Position numbers and translations under genes: made by a program
The notes under the pieces: generated by a model
Database searches by the model: none
The model's input: only the letters and a program-made list of their open reading frames with translations
What the model was told of the DNA's origin: nothing
Source: Euptelea pleiosperma
Taxonomy: Eukaryota > Streptophyta > Magnoliopsida > Ranunculales > Eupteleaceae
NCBI GenBank assembly: GCA_035048495.1
Contig: CM068553.1
Location: forward strand, 14,633,190-14,697,189
Length of the DNA: 64,000 nt
Reading direction: 5' to 3'
Part shown: positions 46,140-58,280 of the stretch, in pieces
Position numbering within the stretch: position 1 is the first letter of the stretch
Layout: every line of letters begins with the position of its first letter

Positions 46140-47016
46140 GCATATGAGATCTAAGGGTCTAGGTTTTGGAATTGGATATGGAAGGTTCTTGCCTTTCTTT
46201 AGGGTGCACAGAATAAATAAATAATTAAGGCAAGTGTGAATTAGTATCCTAATTCGAGTTGGAATGCGAACTTAGAAATTTCCAAATTGGAAAATTTATA
46301 ACTTTGAATCGTTTCTTGAATTTTGGAAACCTTCCAAGAAAGTTAAGATATTTAAATCCCGTTTAATTTTAGAATGTTTCCAATATTGGAATCTTACTAA
46401 ATTCGGATGTTTCCTTTTTCATATATTTCCAATTTTAGAGGACTTCTAAAGATAGAAACTTTCTCAAATTGGAATGTTTCAATTATGGAAACCCTAATTA
46501 TGCCGGATTTCACAATTGTGGAAACTTTCCAAAAAGTGAAACTCACCGTGTGTGATCTTCTAGAAATCCGTAGAGAATGAAAACCCTAATTTTTTTTTGA
46601 TTTTTTTGAATTTATCACTTAATCTAGGGTTTCTAAAAAATCCTAGAACAAGATCTAGCAGATAAGTCTTAAAATAGAATCAAAGAAATTCCTAAACTAT
46701 TACGTGTTTCAATTCATTAAAGTTGTTAGTAGGTTGTGATCATATTTTCAACAAATACATGTTTTAAATCTCCTACTTTCAACTTCGTGATCACCATTCT
46801 CACCCTTCCATTCTTCTTAGTAGCATTTTTTAGTAGAAAAGCCATTATTTCATGTTCTTGAATCACGCGAACTAACCCCGAGTGCGGATCGAAATCCGAC
46901 ACGAACCACTGTGCAAAAAAAAATATGCTAATTTTACAGGTTAAAAGTCTCGGATCTATTACAAATTTTGTTGATTCTAAGGTCGTTCTCTCAACGATGG
47001 AAATATCCTACTTTCA
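46140..47016 (-). mobile_element. LTR head of the gag-bearing element, R-related
   Basis: On the minus strand the first 170 bases align with the R head, but the rest differs: it lacks the GC-rich middle and instead repeats words such as gaaacattcc, tttccaa and gaaagtttc at 46,270-46,540. The LTR 3' border is not clear; the leader appears to start near 46,140. Confidence 0.45.
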
Positions 47017-47780
47017 TCACCCCATCATGTTTTTTGTGTTAGACAACCCCTTGGATATCCAAACATCCAAATAGTCACTGTAATACCTTGAATATTTTTA
47101 GGGTATTTTGAAAAAAAATAAATTATGATCATTTATTTATTTATATTAAGTATTAATGCTTCCTTGTGTGTTAGTTGAATTATAATTATTGATGTGGGCA
47201 TTTATGACAAATTTATAGACTTTTGGGTCTAAAAATCATCCTAATTAAAGCCTAGTTGATACCTATGGGTCTTAGGCCCATTTCTAACTCATTAGTAACC
47301 TAAAATAAGACTTTTAATATGTTGATAAATTTATCATTTTTAAAGTGACGAAAATTACTATTAATTAGTTGTTAAGAATGTTAGTCTCACATCGGATAGG
47401 TGGGAAGGTTGGTGGTATTAAAAAACCTATAAATAAGGGTGAAGGCATAAGCCTCTTGGAGAGAATAAAACATTATTTTTTAAAAGAGAAAAATTAGAAA
47501 ACAAAAATTAGCCGATTCTTTAAATTTATGTGAGATAGAGTTTGTGCATCTTGACTTCTCTTAAATGATTAAAAGTCGTGGATCTTCAGCCTTGACCTAG
47601 AGTTAAATCAACTCTCCTTTAATGTAAGTACACTCTACAATGTTGAATATATTCATCAATTACTATAGTCTTATTAATGATTATATAGTATTTTTGGTGT
47701 ATTCTTTTGAGATTTTAATCTTATTTGTTGATCATATATGGGTAAGCATCATAAATTCATATTTTTTTTATATTTATTGT

Positions 47781-47894
47781 GGGAAATCGTTACCCTTGAT
47801 GGGAAAATCTTTGCCCTTGATGGGAATTTGTTGCCCTTGGTGGGAACAAATGAAATCTTTGCCCTTGATGTGAATTCATTGCCCTTAGTGGGAA
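47781..47894. repeat. Five ~20-bp tandem units in element B
   Basis: Units of the form GGGAA(n)TTGCCCTTGAT repeat five times with small changes. Each junction contains cccttgatggg, a small palindrome, so the array can fold. Confidence 0.75.
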
Positions 47895-48036
47895 GAAATA
47901 AGAAATATAGTACATTTAACATCATCATTATCATCATCATGATTGTATGTTTTTGAACAAGTTAATCTTCTTATTGATATGGTGATTAACATGCTACAGT
48001 AATTATGATTAGATTGTCATTATTATTTTGTGTACT

Positions 48037-48068
48037 CGTTGTACTTTACTGAGCTTTCGCTCACGGTA
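48037..48068. repeat. Hairpin motif of element B
   Basis: GAGC-TTTC-GCTC (48,051-48,062), preceded by cgttgtactttact and followed by acggt, corresponds to the hairpin of element A at 25,985-25,999. Confidence 0.6.
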
Positions 48069-49492
48069 TTACACCGAAATATTTTAGATTTTGTTGATCT
48101 CGATAGGGAGAATATTTTAGATGAGACGAAGTCGATTGATGGCGCAGAAATTAAAGAAGAGATTTTAATGCTTAAATGATTTAAGGGTTTTAATGATGTA
48201 ATAATGAACTTTTTCATGATTGGGGCTGTTGGGACCATTAATGGTTTAAATTGGTCACTTTATTTTATTTTTAACATGTTGGATTTTTCTAACATCCTAC
48301 ACGAAAATATTCATACATTTAATATGATTCTAAAGAGGTTGGAACCATAATTTAATTTAGTATTTTACTGAATTTGTTCATGATTTTATATAAGTAGGTG
48401 CGGTTTGACACTAATCTAGAAATTTCTGTGCTAATTTTTCATAATCAGCACATTTATTCTGATTTTAAATAATTTTTGCTCATATTATATGACCGAATCT
48501 AATTAAGGAAACAATATGAAAGTTGTAGGTTTTTAAGTTACCTTTCCATCCATATATAGTGTGTCAACAGATTCGATATGACATATTCTGTAGAGCCATT
48601 TTACTAAGAGGAGGTCAGAACTGCCTGACTGCAAAATATCTTACAAACCTTTGTCTTAATTTTTTCCTAAGTTGTAAAATAGGACCATATGATTTTTATT
48701 ATTTGTAAATTTAATTTATTTTGAGTAGATAAAAACCTATATGTTATTTGCTTGATTTGGATTCCGATCAAAATTATAAAAAATTAATACAAGTGGAAAA
48801 TCTTACTTTTATTTATTTTTGACGGTTACCATTAGGGCTGAATTGAGAGTGGAGAATTGATTCCAAAAATTTTAAATGTCATTTTTAGCCAAAGTGTCTT
48901 TGTTAAAGTTGTATCTTATGATTTTTAGAATAAAACCCTTGAAGAAAATAATTTTTTGACATTGAATTTTGACCAAAAGTTGACCATTTTCCGTAGAACC
49001 ACGAAAATTAAATTTCAAAACTATTTTAAATGAGTGTTTTTGGCTTAAGTGCTTTCACAAAAGATGTTTGATATACATATTATGTAATTATAGAGACCCT
49101 AATTAGTGATTTTGACAAAAATTAAAAATTTGACTTTGGTTATTTCACCGTAATAACTAATTTACGCTTTCGCATTATTTTGACAATGGGAGCTGAGCTG
49201 TTCGTCATCAATCACGATGAAAATTCTTGGTGTTTTATTTTATTTTTATTTAGCAATGTATTTTTTATCACACCATGGATCTTGCGTAAATGGGCTGATC
49301 CATAGGCATTCGAGTTCGATTTGGGTGCCCAGATTCGGGGCTTGACAGTCACTATTCGATATCATCTCATATTACCCTCATATCATTAGTAAATTCTAAT
49401 CAATTGGAGTCACTTTTGGGCATAATCACTGCATTGATGTTTAGCCCACCTATTAGAAGATAAATACACTATTTTTCGCAAGTCACGGTAGG

Positions 49493-49905
49493 TCACCACC
49501 ACTACTAACTCCACCACCGTACTACCATCACCATCAACACCACCACCACTCTACCACCACTAACTCCAACACCACCACCACCACTACCACTACCTCAACC
49601 CACACTAACTCCAAAACCACCACCCACATCACCACTACCACCACCTCAACCCACACTAACTCCAAAAACATCACAACCACCACCACCATTAGCACTACTA
49701 ACACCACCACCAACACCACTACCACCAGCACCACTTACACCACCACCAACACTATCATTATCACCACCAACTCCACCACCCCTACGGCCCTACCACTACC
49801 CACATCATTGGTACCTACATTCACTATCACTACCATTTATTCCACCATCACTAACTCCACACAAACACTACCACCACCACTACACCACCACCAGCATCAA
49901 CTCCA
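49493..49905. repeat. CCA/ACC-rich trinucleotide microsatellite
   Basis: About 410 bp consist largely of caccac, accacc and related words with interspersed cactaactcca. One sub-unit with cctcaacccacactaactcc is repeated. Long frames over it (Val-rich on the minus strand) are by-products of composition. Confidence 0.85.
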
Positions 49906-49978
49906 CTTGAGAAATATTTACAAGTTTATAATCAAAAGTATATATTCACAAGTATATATTTACAATATGATAAGTTTA

Positions 49979-50080
49979 GCTCGCAGACCTAAAAAAGATG
50001 GCTTGTAGGCCTTACAAAAAGATGGCTCGCAGGCCTAGAAAAGATGACTTGCAGGCCAAGAAAAGATGGCTCGCAGTCCT
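49979..50080. repeat. Tandem ~24-bp repeat beside the MULE-OTU remnant
   Basis: Four to five units of aaaagatggctcgcaggcct, with small changes, abut the last transposase-OTU codons. They may derive from expansion of the element's subterminal sequence. Confidence 0.7.
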
Positions 50081-52715
50081 CAATCTAATCTGAATATGGG
50101 ATTTTCTTGTGCCAATTCAGTATTTTTGAACATTTTCAATTGTTCATATCGTTCCATAAGTTCACAGTAAGGTGTGAGCCAGTTGTCAGCTATTGGCTCA
50201 TGAAGATTCTTCCAACTGTCGTTGACATTTGGGAGTGGACATCTTTTCTGTAGATCAAGATAAACGAAGTGGTTATTGTTTACAAAACCAATGCCAATAA
50301 TCTTATAGGAACCTGGGGACACCAACGGTGGTTTATATAGTGGGAGAAAAGTCAGACATTGTGTTGGAGATATAAGTACAACAACTACTCCATATCGTGA
50401 AGCTATAAGATGGCCATGTCTGGCATAATCATCAAATGATCTTCATTTGCATTAGGGCCTTGAAATTTCAATACTTGCATAAGGACAACAGCTCTACCAA
50501 CCTTGTACAATATAATGTCATAGTACTCGATGCGAAATGACAACTCATCTTTCAAATCTTGTCTGACTTGTGCCCATCCAGCCTCACCGAACTCTATGTA
50601 GTCGGCCACCACTCAAAATCCACAATGTCCATCTCCAACATCTTTCACTTGTGCAATATAGGTTTGAAAAAAATCTGAAAATACATCCACATAATTGTTT
50701 CTTCCACTTTCTTGCAACTGTAACTGAAGAGTTCGAGTGCGATATACTTTTAATTCTTCTTCTTTGTCTTTTGCTTCATACACATACTCAAATGCTGTTG
50801 GGTCGCGTTTCGTAGATGATTGTGTATTTGTTCTTTTTTTTTCCAAGCCAATTTTTGGCATGCTCTTTGTATTTATCTTCACTTCTAGCTCAATCAACCC
50901 AGTGGTAGATGGGTTGCCTAGTTCCTTCAATTGCTTCAACAGATGGAGTTTTACATCTTCATTTGCAGTTTTGAATCTATGTCTAAATAACTCAAACTCT
51001 AGCATATAATCTAAGTCGTCCACTAGGCTAACACTGGGTATAGTAGAGAGCTTCCTCCAATGTGGATGGACACACGATGGAGGTATGAATTGACATTCTC
51101 GCTTATAATAAACGATCTCATGCGCACACGGCAACCCATGTGTACGACGAAGGTCACAACCACATACATGAGAATCTAGACCAATTGGCTCAGCTCTGTT
51201 CTCCTCCTGAAGCACCATCTCAAGTGCAGACCTGAAAACAATTTCCCTTAGATTCTTATATAAAGCTAGTCTGAACTGATGCATGTTTATGCTTTTCTGC
51301 ATTGATTCATTTATATTGGTGTGCTGCAACAACAACAATGTGTTCACAGTAGCCCATGACGTTTCAAAATTTCCTATTGACATTCCCAGATGTCTTTTTA
51401 ATTTTGCATGGGCACTTTCAACTTTATTTGTCATCGTGTTACCAAATTAGAAATTTTAATCAGTCCACACTGTTACAAATGATTCCTTATACGGATTCAA
51501 CCAATTGACTTTGACGTATGAAATCGGAGCATGATACTTGGTAAACTCACTTTCAAATGTAGCTAGTGCATCATAGAAGTTTTCCACAGTAGACGACGCT
51601 ACTAGGTCACTCCACCTCGATAAAAAAAATTTCAAATTTATTTTGTTTTAAAATATTTTTTACAATTACTTAGCACGTTTCTAGATATGTGGTCCCGACA
51701 TAGAAAGTTTCGTGTTTCTGAAAAAATGATCTTGATTGCAGTCATTAAGGCTAAGTCTCTATTTGTCATAATAACAACTGGATGTACATTCGGACCAAGT
51801 GTTGACTTCATGCATTTCAATGCCCGTACAAAATTATCTTCTTTTTCAGCCTCCATGTAAACAATGGCAAATGTGAATGTCTTCTCTGTGGATGTTACTC
51901 CTACAATCTCTAACAAAGGCATCTTATATATGTTTGTCTTATATGTACAGTCCATAAAAAAATAATGTGAAAGCACTTCCCAATCTCAATAGACTCCGGA
52001 TGAGCCCAAAACAAATCTATAACTACATCTGTATTTGGGTCCCTCTTATGGAATTCAATGTACTTGTGCTTATTTAACTTGTTCATTAGCAGCTGCAATT
52101 GTGATCTTCCACACCTCTCACGAATTTTTAACTTTGCCCTGGCATTATATATAGTACTCAGTGTGGATGAATTCCGTGGATCTTTCTCCTTTAATACTTT
52201 GAGCACATTTCTAGCTTTGCTACCACTTGCTGACATATCTTTCAAAATATCTTTTTCTACAGGCTTGAGCCTCCCTACAAATGGGTGACCTTCAATAGTC
52301 ATCTTCTGACAACTTGATTGCTCTTAATGCAAACGAGCATCCACAACGTTTCGAACCCGTATTTCTAATATTTTCTAACTTTCTACCAGATTGATTGATT
52401 ATGTATTGGCCACCCCTCTCACATGCAAAAGTCAATCTTAAAGTCCTGTCATTCACACCATGGTTTGATCTTTTTGTAACAACGACTGTCCCAACTTTAT
52501 TCCCAACGTCTTTGGTCAAATTTATTAGTTCCTCAATTAATTTAAACACCTAAAATTCAAACAACAAAACATCATTATTCGTTATAAAAAAAACCAAAAA
52601 ATAAATTATACAAACTGATATTTCACATACCATCTCAATTGTGAATCTGTTTGTTACATTGACTGATACAACCGATGGAACTATTCCATTTAATTTTTCG
52701 GATGCTATTAATGCC
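50080..52715 (-). pseudogene. MULE/FAR1-like transposase with SWIM zinc finger and C-terminal OTU protease domain, broken
   Basis: Reading on the minus strand, exon-like pieces lie at 52,715-52,633 and 52,550 onward (FAR1-type DNA-binding part, ending KRCGC and KLSEDD). They continue into GHPFVGRLKP, the catalytic MULE core with DCTYKTN, TNRDLALMTAI and VESAHAKLKRH (the three acidic residues of the DDE triad), SWIM CGC...LPCAH, and an OTU domain with DGHC (about 50,620) and later NNNHFVYLDL carrying the expected catalytic histidine. Damage includes a join that removes the segment around 52,310, a frameshift near 51,960, stops at 51,470-51,640, a TGA at 50,613-50,615 right after the OTU cysteine motif, and further stops at 50,330-50,400. 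It cannot make a full protein. In live relatives the transposase would mobilise its element; the role of the OTU domain is unknown to me. Confidence 0.8.
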
Positions 52716-53672
52716 TACAACAAAATGAGTTAAACAAATATCAATAACAAATTAGAACAAACAACATTATATATCATACACAATAATCATCATCTCAATG
52801 TCTGGTGTTTGATAATAAATATATGTGTGCAAATGAGGTTTATTGTAAGTATGTGTCTATTTTTTATTCCATACAAGATAGTATATGGCATCGGACTCGA
52901 ATATAGACAATCAACAATACATGATTAAAGAGTTACATTGGATTATTGTACACGATGATTGAGAATGTCATCGGCCATCAATTGGTCATCTAACTTTAAA
53001 AATTATCAGTTAACTTTGGAGATTTCTAACCTATTCAATAATTACTTATGATATTTTTAACTTATTCAATAATTATCATCAACTTTAGAAATCATTCTCA
53101 ATACATTTGATTAACATACGTTTTTGCATGATGGCCATTTTTAGGGTTTACAAAGATTATGATACGTAAAGAACAAATTAAAATTTAAAAGTTTATTGGG
53201 TTTACTTCTTCCATTGCTAAAACCAATCAAATATGTTACCGGATTAATAAGAACAACTAGTAATTTTGTGTTTGATGAAGAGAATATATAAGAAAAGTTT
53301 GATGAAGAAAAAAGTTTTTAAGAAGATTAAGAAAGAGAAATAGAAGAGAAGAGGATGAAGATTTACAAAGAAGAAGATTAGAAGAGGAGGTAATATGGGA
53401 AATGGAATGAGAAATGGGAGAGGAGAAGTTCAGCTTGTGCTTGGTGCGAATCGAGTCCGTCCCTCAAGTCTTCCAACGTCGTGTAACAATATGGTAACAT
53501 GAGTGTGGTGTCCAGCTTAAAGAAGAAAGGGTAAAGTTGTTAACAAATTATTTTTATTTTTTTTTGGGGTCCAGCTTAAAGACGTGGGTGCCCGTGGAGC
53601 GACTCAAACTAAAAAGTCCCAAGTTGCCTGGTAGTGAAGCCAACAAGGAGAGAACCTCTGAACCTCTAAAAA
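52716..53672. promoter_or_regulatory. Intergenic region and RHIP1 upstream region
   Basis: No coding sequence is seen in 52,716-53,500. The stretch before the RHIP1 ATG (53,340-53,672) is purine-rich at first and then holds the presumed 5' leader. I could not pick a convincing TATA box or start site. Confidence 0.35.
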
Positions 53673-56600
53673 ATGGCGTCCGTTGCGGACTCAGAAGAGA
53701 AACCAGAGTTCTCACCAAACAAAAACCCTTTCGAAAGGAGCTCAAAAACCCTAGAAGAGACGCCATGGATCGAATACGCAGTCCAACAAGCTCTGTTCCT
53801 CCAAAAAACCCTAGAAGAGACCGTCGATTCCGCCACTGAAACCGCTGGATCTCGGCTTTCTGAAATCCGTTCTACTTCGTCTGCTCATTTCCATCAAACC
53901 CTAGTAATCTCTCCAAACTCCAATTGATTAACATTATAATTTTTTATAGGTGTCGAAGATTGAAATCGATTAATTCCCTCTATTTTAGGAATCTCTGCAA
54001 TATATCAACTCCGAATATGGTGCCTACGAGGATTTTTTCTTTGGGAAGATAAAAGGTCTGTTTTCTTGCATTATAAGGTAGATGAAGTGCTGAACAATTT
54101 GTGTAACATGGGGATTTTCTCAATTCCGAGTCAATGTCGGGCATTTGTTATTTATTTATTTTTCCATTTTTTTTGTTGCAGAGGGTATCGTTGTTGCGGC
54201 TTCTCATCCAACGGTTACTTGTGGGGTGGCAGTTGGTCTGGGGTTTCTGGTATTGAAAAGTACGTTTATATGATTTTTCTGTTTTTGTTTTTCGATAATA
54301 ATTATCTGTTGTTGTCTCAGTGAGAGGTTAGTAGTCAAAGATCCATTTACGTGTGGAGGAAACATCAGTTGTTGGTCACTAAGGCGAATGTCTTAGGGAC
54401 TCGAAAATTATTGGAATCAGGATTTGGGTTTTGTTGGACGAGTAACGCTTGGCATACTGTCTGCAGTTTGCAGGCAAATGTTTGTAGGCAAATATTTGAT
54501 AATCAAATGTTTGCAATGACAAACATTTGTTGGGAAAATATTTGTATGATTGGGGAGGGGAAGGGAGGGCCGTTGGGGGGAGACCAAGCGGGATGAGAGA
54601 GTCATTTGCCTATTTTTTGCAGCTGTTTGCAGCCACTTTTTGGCTGCAAACATTAGATGACCTTTTTGGCAAAAAAATGATTGGGTCTAATGCAAATATA
54701 TGTTGGATGTTGCGCCACCATGAACATGCAAATGCCCCAAACGTTTGCGCGCAAACATTTGTAGTGCTACCAAGCAAAGCCCTAAAGGTCAAATTTCCTT
54801 TCTGAAGAAGAACAATGTATTTTCATAGGTAAAGAACTGCTAGTAAAATAAACTTTAGGTGTTGGCCACTAAGATGAATGGTAATAGTATCTTGGTACGT
54901 AAAGAACCGTTTGTGTGTAGAGAGAACAGTAGTTATTGGTTACTAAGATGAATGGTCTTGCCATGCAAAATAAAGGATGTGAATGGTCTTATGCGACTCA
55001 TCAATTATTAGATTCAGGATCTGGGTTTCGTTTGGCGAGTAACACTTTACGTCAAATCACCTTTTTGAATAAAAAAAATTATCTTAATAGGTAAAGAGCT
55101 GTTTGTGTAGCGAAAGAATTAGGTGTTGGTCTTAGAATGAATGGTCTTATTTCCCCAAAAAAGGGTGACTGGTCTATGCGACAAACACTATTGGGTTCAA
55201 GATCCTTAAGTATTGAGATGAGTAACACTTCATGTTAAATCACTTTTTTAAAGAAAAGAAGTGTTTCAGTTCCAAAATTTCTTATTGGTGAGGTCCTTTT
55301 CTGGAGGGCTTCCTTTGTTCTTTCCGTGGGGTTTTCCTCATCTTTAATGAATCTTATTACTTAGCAAAAAAAAAAATTGCTCGTCTTGAAGATGCCAGTT
55401 TGATAAGTTGGTAAAGTACTTGGGTGTTGGTTTTTACCAACTAACACACTAACCTGTAACCTGCTTGATACCAAAGAAGGAAAAATTCCTAGTTTTTCTT
55501 TTTTCCATTTTTGTTTCCCAATAGGGAAACTTTAATTAAGAAAGAACCTTCTTTGGCCAATGAGTCAGCATCCTTGTTGGCATCCCTAAGAGTATGAATT
55601 TACAATATATCAATAGCCTATTAAGAACATCCCTGATATCACTCGAGTATGTTGGCTAATCTCCATGGCCTGTGTGATATTCTAGAAGTCCAGGTGATGA
55701 AGTTGCTTGAGCCTCCATGACTAAAGGAGCCACACAAAAAAGAGTGGAATTTTTTTTAATGTTATCCAAGAGCCATGTTTTTCTTGCACTTATATTTGAT
55801 GCATGGAATACCTCGATATGTAGAAAGGATGGTGGGTATGGGTGTGTTGTCAGTCCTTATTTGCAATTTTGGAGGTCGCTTGTTGTTTTTTGTTAATATT
55901 TCTTGTTTGCTGCCATAATAAGCTTATTTGACATTGTTTTCACACTTAAAATTGTTCCGTTGGCTTGTTCAATCTTTATGGTATGTCTAGGTCTCTAAGA
56001 GCTTCTTCTTTTTCTTCAAAATGATGTTTAAGATCCCTTTATGTTGTCATATACTAGTTCTATTGAAAGTAATATAAAAGGTTTGCAGGCGTGTAATTTC
56101 TAGGCCAAGAATCAAGACATGCCTATAATTTAAAATGCTTATCAATTAAAGGATTCACATATAATCTTTTAAAATGTTGTGTAATTTACGTTGTTGCAGC
56201 CATTAGAAATTTATCCGTTTTGAATGGTTTGATGTGTTCAGCAAATGTTCATGACTGTTGGTTGTTTCCTACTTGCAGGGCCGAGGCGCTTCTTAATCAA
56301 CACCACCATACGCCGTTTCACGAGTGAAGAGGTAGGGACAAATGATATTACTTGCAGATTTAATTTACCTTACTAAAATCGATAAATCTCTTTTTAATAA
56401 CTCATTGATCTATTTCTTCAGTCCCAGTGTATTGTCCTTTTATCCGTTGTCTAAAAACTCAAATGAGTACTCGAAAAAACTGGTGAGTCAACTTGACTCG
56501 ATTGAGACTTTGGTCAATTTTACAACATTTTTTTTCTCCTCAACAATTGAAAAATAAAATAAAACACTTGACTGAGTTCTTTATGAGCTCATCGTTCGGA

Positions 56601-58198
56601 TTTGTCTCAGTTTTTCAAATATGAAAGCTTGGGAAGGCTATTGATCATTAGAAAGATAGAAAGACTGGTTGGGCCTGATTCTAGTTTAACTCTACCTCAA
56701 AATCTCATTTTCGTTGTTCTTCCTACTGAACCCTAGATATAGAGATCTTGCCACAGAAGTTTTAAATTGAGTGGAATTTGACGTAATTTTAGGAATGCTT
56801 ATCGTCAATTTGTCCATTTTTTCCCTGGACTAGACCTATAAGAAATTTATCGGAGTACATCTAATAAACTGCATGAGAATTAAGAACTGCAGATTATGAA
56901 ACATCTGACTCGAGTTATCATCACCTAAATAGGGAGATGAAGATCCTCTGTTTGTTATGTACATATCGGTAGATCATGGCTAGATGAAGATTATTCTGGT
57001 CTTCTGCAATTATTCCTCGAATGCTTTGTTGAAAGATCAGTTGTTGTATTGCTTCTTATTTAGATAATAGGCAGACCTTTCCCTTGTGTATGCAATGAGG
57101 TAAAGTGGGTTCAATGGTTGCCCAGAATAGTAGAGAAATTACTCAAATTAGTAAGATGGGTATGGTGAAATGAGTAGTTTATTCCCACATGACAAACTTA
57201 CATAACAATACTCATTTAATGATACCCACCTAAGTCCCCAACTTATGACATGTCATAATTTAGGTGAAATATGAAATGTCTAGACATTGTAATGGGTTAT
57301 CATTGTATGACTACTACTACGCAAGTGTGATGCTGCTGCTTTACTATATTTTTTCCACTGCATAGAATTTATATTTTAGGAGTCTGAGGAAGTATCAGTG
57401 TAACCTAATGTTGTTTTAACTAGCACATCAAGCACCTTTACAGGTCCAGTTCTATTAATTTGTTCTTTATTATTGGTCATTGGGTGATGTGTTTAAGTGA
57501 ATACTTGAAAAATCTTTTTGTGGTTACAGTCCTTGCTTTCCAAAGCTGATGACAGAGTGAGAGAGTTACAACAATCTATCAACCTCGTGAAGGCTGAGTG
57601 TGAAAAGTTGGGGGTAATCCATAGATACTGTTGCATTTTCCTAGACTGATGATATAAATGATTTTTTATGGATTAGTTCGCTTATTCTCCCCCCATCCCC
57701 CCCCCCCCCTCCGGGTCTGGTGCAACTGAAAGGCTCCTTCAGCTGTCTTGCAACATATTGACCTCATGCCAGTTCTTACATTAACTTCTCGGTTGCAGTT
57801 TGTAAACACTTGCAATACTACTAAGAATATCTTATTACCGTTTTCAGAAGAGTTCTTTACAAGCAGAAGAGGAGATGAGACGAGGAAGAACGAAACTTAG
57901 GTTCGTTGTTGTAGATAGAGAGCATTGCATTGGTGACTTTATTTACCTGGAGTTTTCTTTGTTTCTTCTATTCACGCTTTGGCTATTTCCATTGCAGGCA
58001 GGCAGGGAATCAGATTCAAGGTCTTATTCGTTCAGCTTATAAGATTGAAAGACAAGCAAGAGGTACAGAAATATTTCTCCCTCACTAACAATGTTCTTAT
58101 GGGTGTTTTCTCAAAGAAATAGTTTTGTGTTGTATCAGGCTTGAAAGATATTGTTGGAGAACTACCTAGTAGAGAAGCATCTCGATTCCGGTCACAGG
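53673..58198 (+). CDS. RHIP1: RGS1-HXK1 interacting protein 1 homologue, last exon not found
   Basis: Eight exons with GT-AG borders join in frame into 230 codons: 53673-53903, 53989-54055, 54182-54259, 56279-56331, 57530-57613, 57848-57900, 57998-58062 and 58140-58198. The protein starts MASVADSEEKPEFSPNKN, has a conserved IRSTSSAHFHQTL block, a hydrophobic segment (VTCGVAVGLGFLVLK, about residues 108-122) followed by basic RPRRFL, then a coiled coil (LQQSINLVKAECEKL) and SAYKIERQARGLKDIVGELP. These match plant RHIP1, which binds the regulator RGS1 and hexokinase HXK1 in glucose signalling. The family usually continues about 30 residues beyond exon 8; that exon is not seen up to 64,000. The start context aaaATGGCG fits plant initiation. 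Confidence 0.82.
54330..55265. repeat. Direct repeats of ~170 bp in RHIP1 intron 3
   Basis: A unit containing ggtaaagaac, gtgttggtcactaagatgaat, ggtctt, ttggattcaggatctgggtt, ggcgagtaacactt and caaatcaccttttt recurs about four times in diverged form (near 54,330, 54,830, 54,900 and 55,090). The first unit is split by a MITE at 54,445-54,785. Confidence 0.6.
54445..54785. mobile_element. MITE in RHIP1 intron 3
   Basis: About 340 bp with many caaa(t/c)(a/g)tttg words and the right end gctaccaagcaaagccct, whose complement gggctttgcttggtagc resembles the left end cgcttggcatac. It lies inside the first of the intron's direct repeats, and the repeat consensus continues on both sides (gagtaac | gtcaaat). 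It is non-coding; exact borders are uncertain. Confidence 0.5.
55280..55376 (+). mobile_element. Truncated LINE 3' end in RHIP1 intron 3
   Basis: The words ggcttcctttgttctttcc, ctcatctttaatgaatctt and attacttagc, followed by eleven A residues, look like the 3' end of a plant LINE with its tail. No target duplication was found and no coding part remains. Confidence 0.45.
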
Positions 58199-58280
58199 TT
58201 GGTTGCTTAGGCTATTTAACATATGGAATTTCATCACGGGTCAAAGTTTTCCTTTGCATGTCTTTGTTCATGACTGAAAT

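Larger units (their letters stand above)
43206..47016 (-). mobile_element. Minus-strand LTR retrotransposon remnant with gag-like ORF
   Basis: Its LTR head lies at 47,016 on the minus strand (TGAAAGTAGGATATTTCC), and the following words gattctaag (complement), gtgtcggatttcgatccgc and gcacagtgg match the R-family head. Downstream on the same strand come an untranslated leader (about 46,140-45,150) and a decayed gag-like region (45,112-43,490). R5 is inserted at its left end, so the element probably continued into 38,762-40,534. No protease, reverse transcriptase or integrase could be read. Confidence 0.55.
47079..49347 (+). mobile_element. TG...CA element B (2,269 bp) with perfect target duplication
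   Basis: This starts TGTAATACCTTGAATATTT, ends CGGGGCTTGACA and is flanked by gtcac on both sides (47,074-47,078 and 49,348-49,352). It shares ends and internal blocks with elements A and C, has no coding sequence, and carries a short tandem array and a hairpin. It is best read as a solo LTR of a long-LTR retrotransposon. Confidence 0.75.

Noticed and set aside
47781..47894. CRISPR-like array
   Set aside because: The units are only about 20 bp with no unique spacers, in a plant transposon; it is a simple tandem repeat.
49534..49734. Valine-rich frame
   Set aside because: It is translation of the CCA microsatellite.
53537..53839. 100-codon plus-strand frame over RHIP1 exon 1
   Set aside because: It is an overlapping frame; the frame starting at 53,673 matches RHIP1 and splices in phase to seven further exons.
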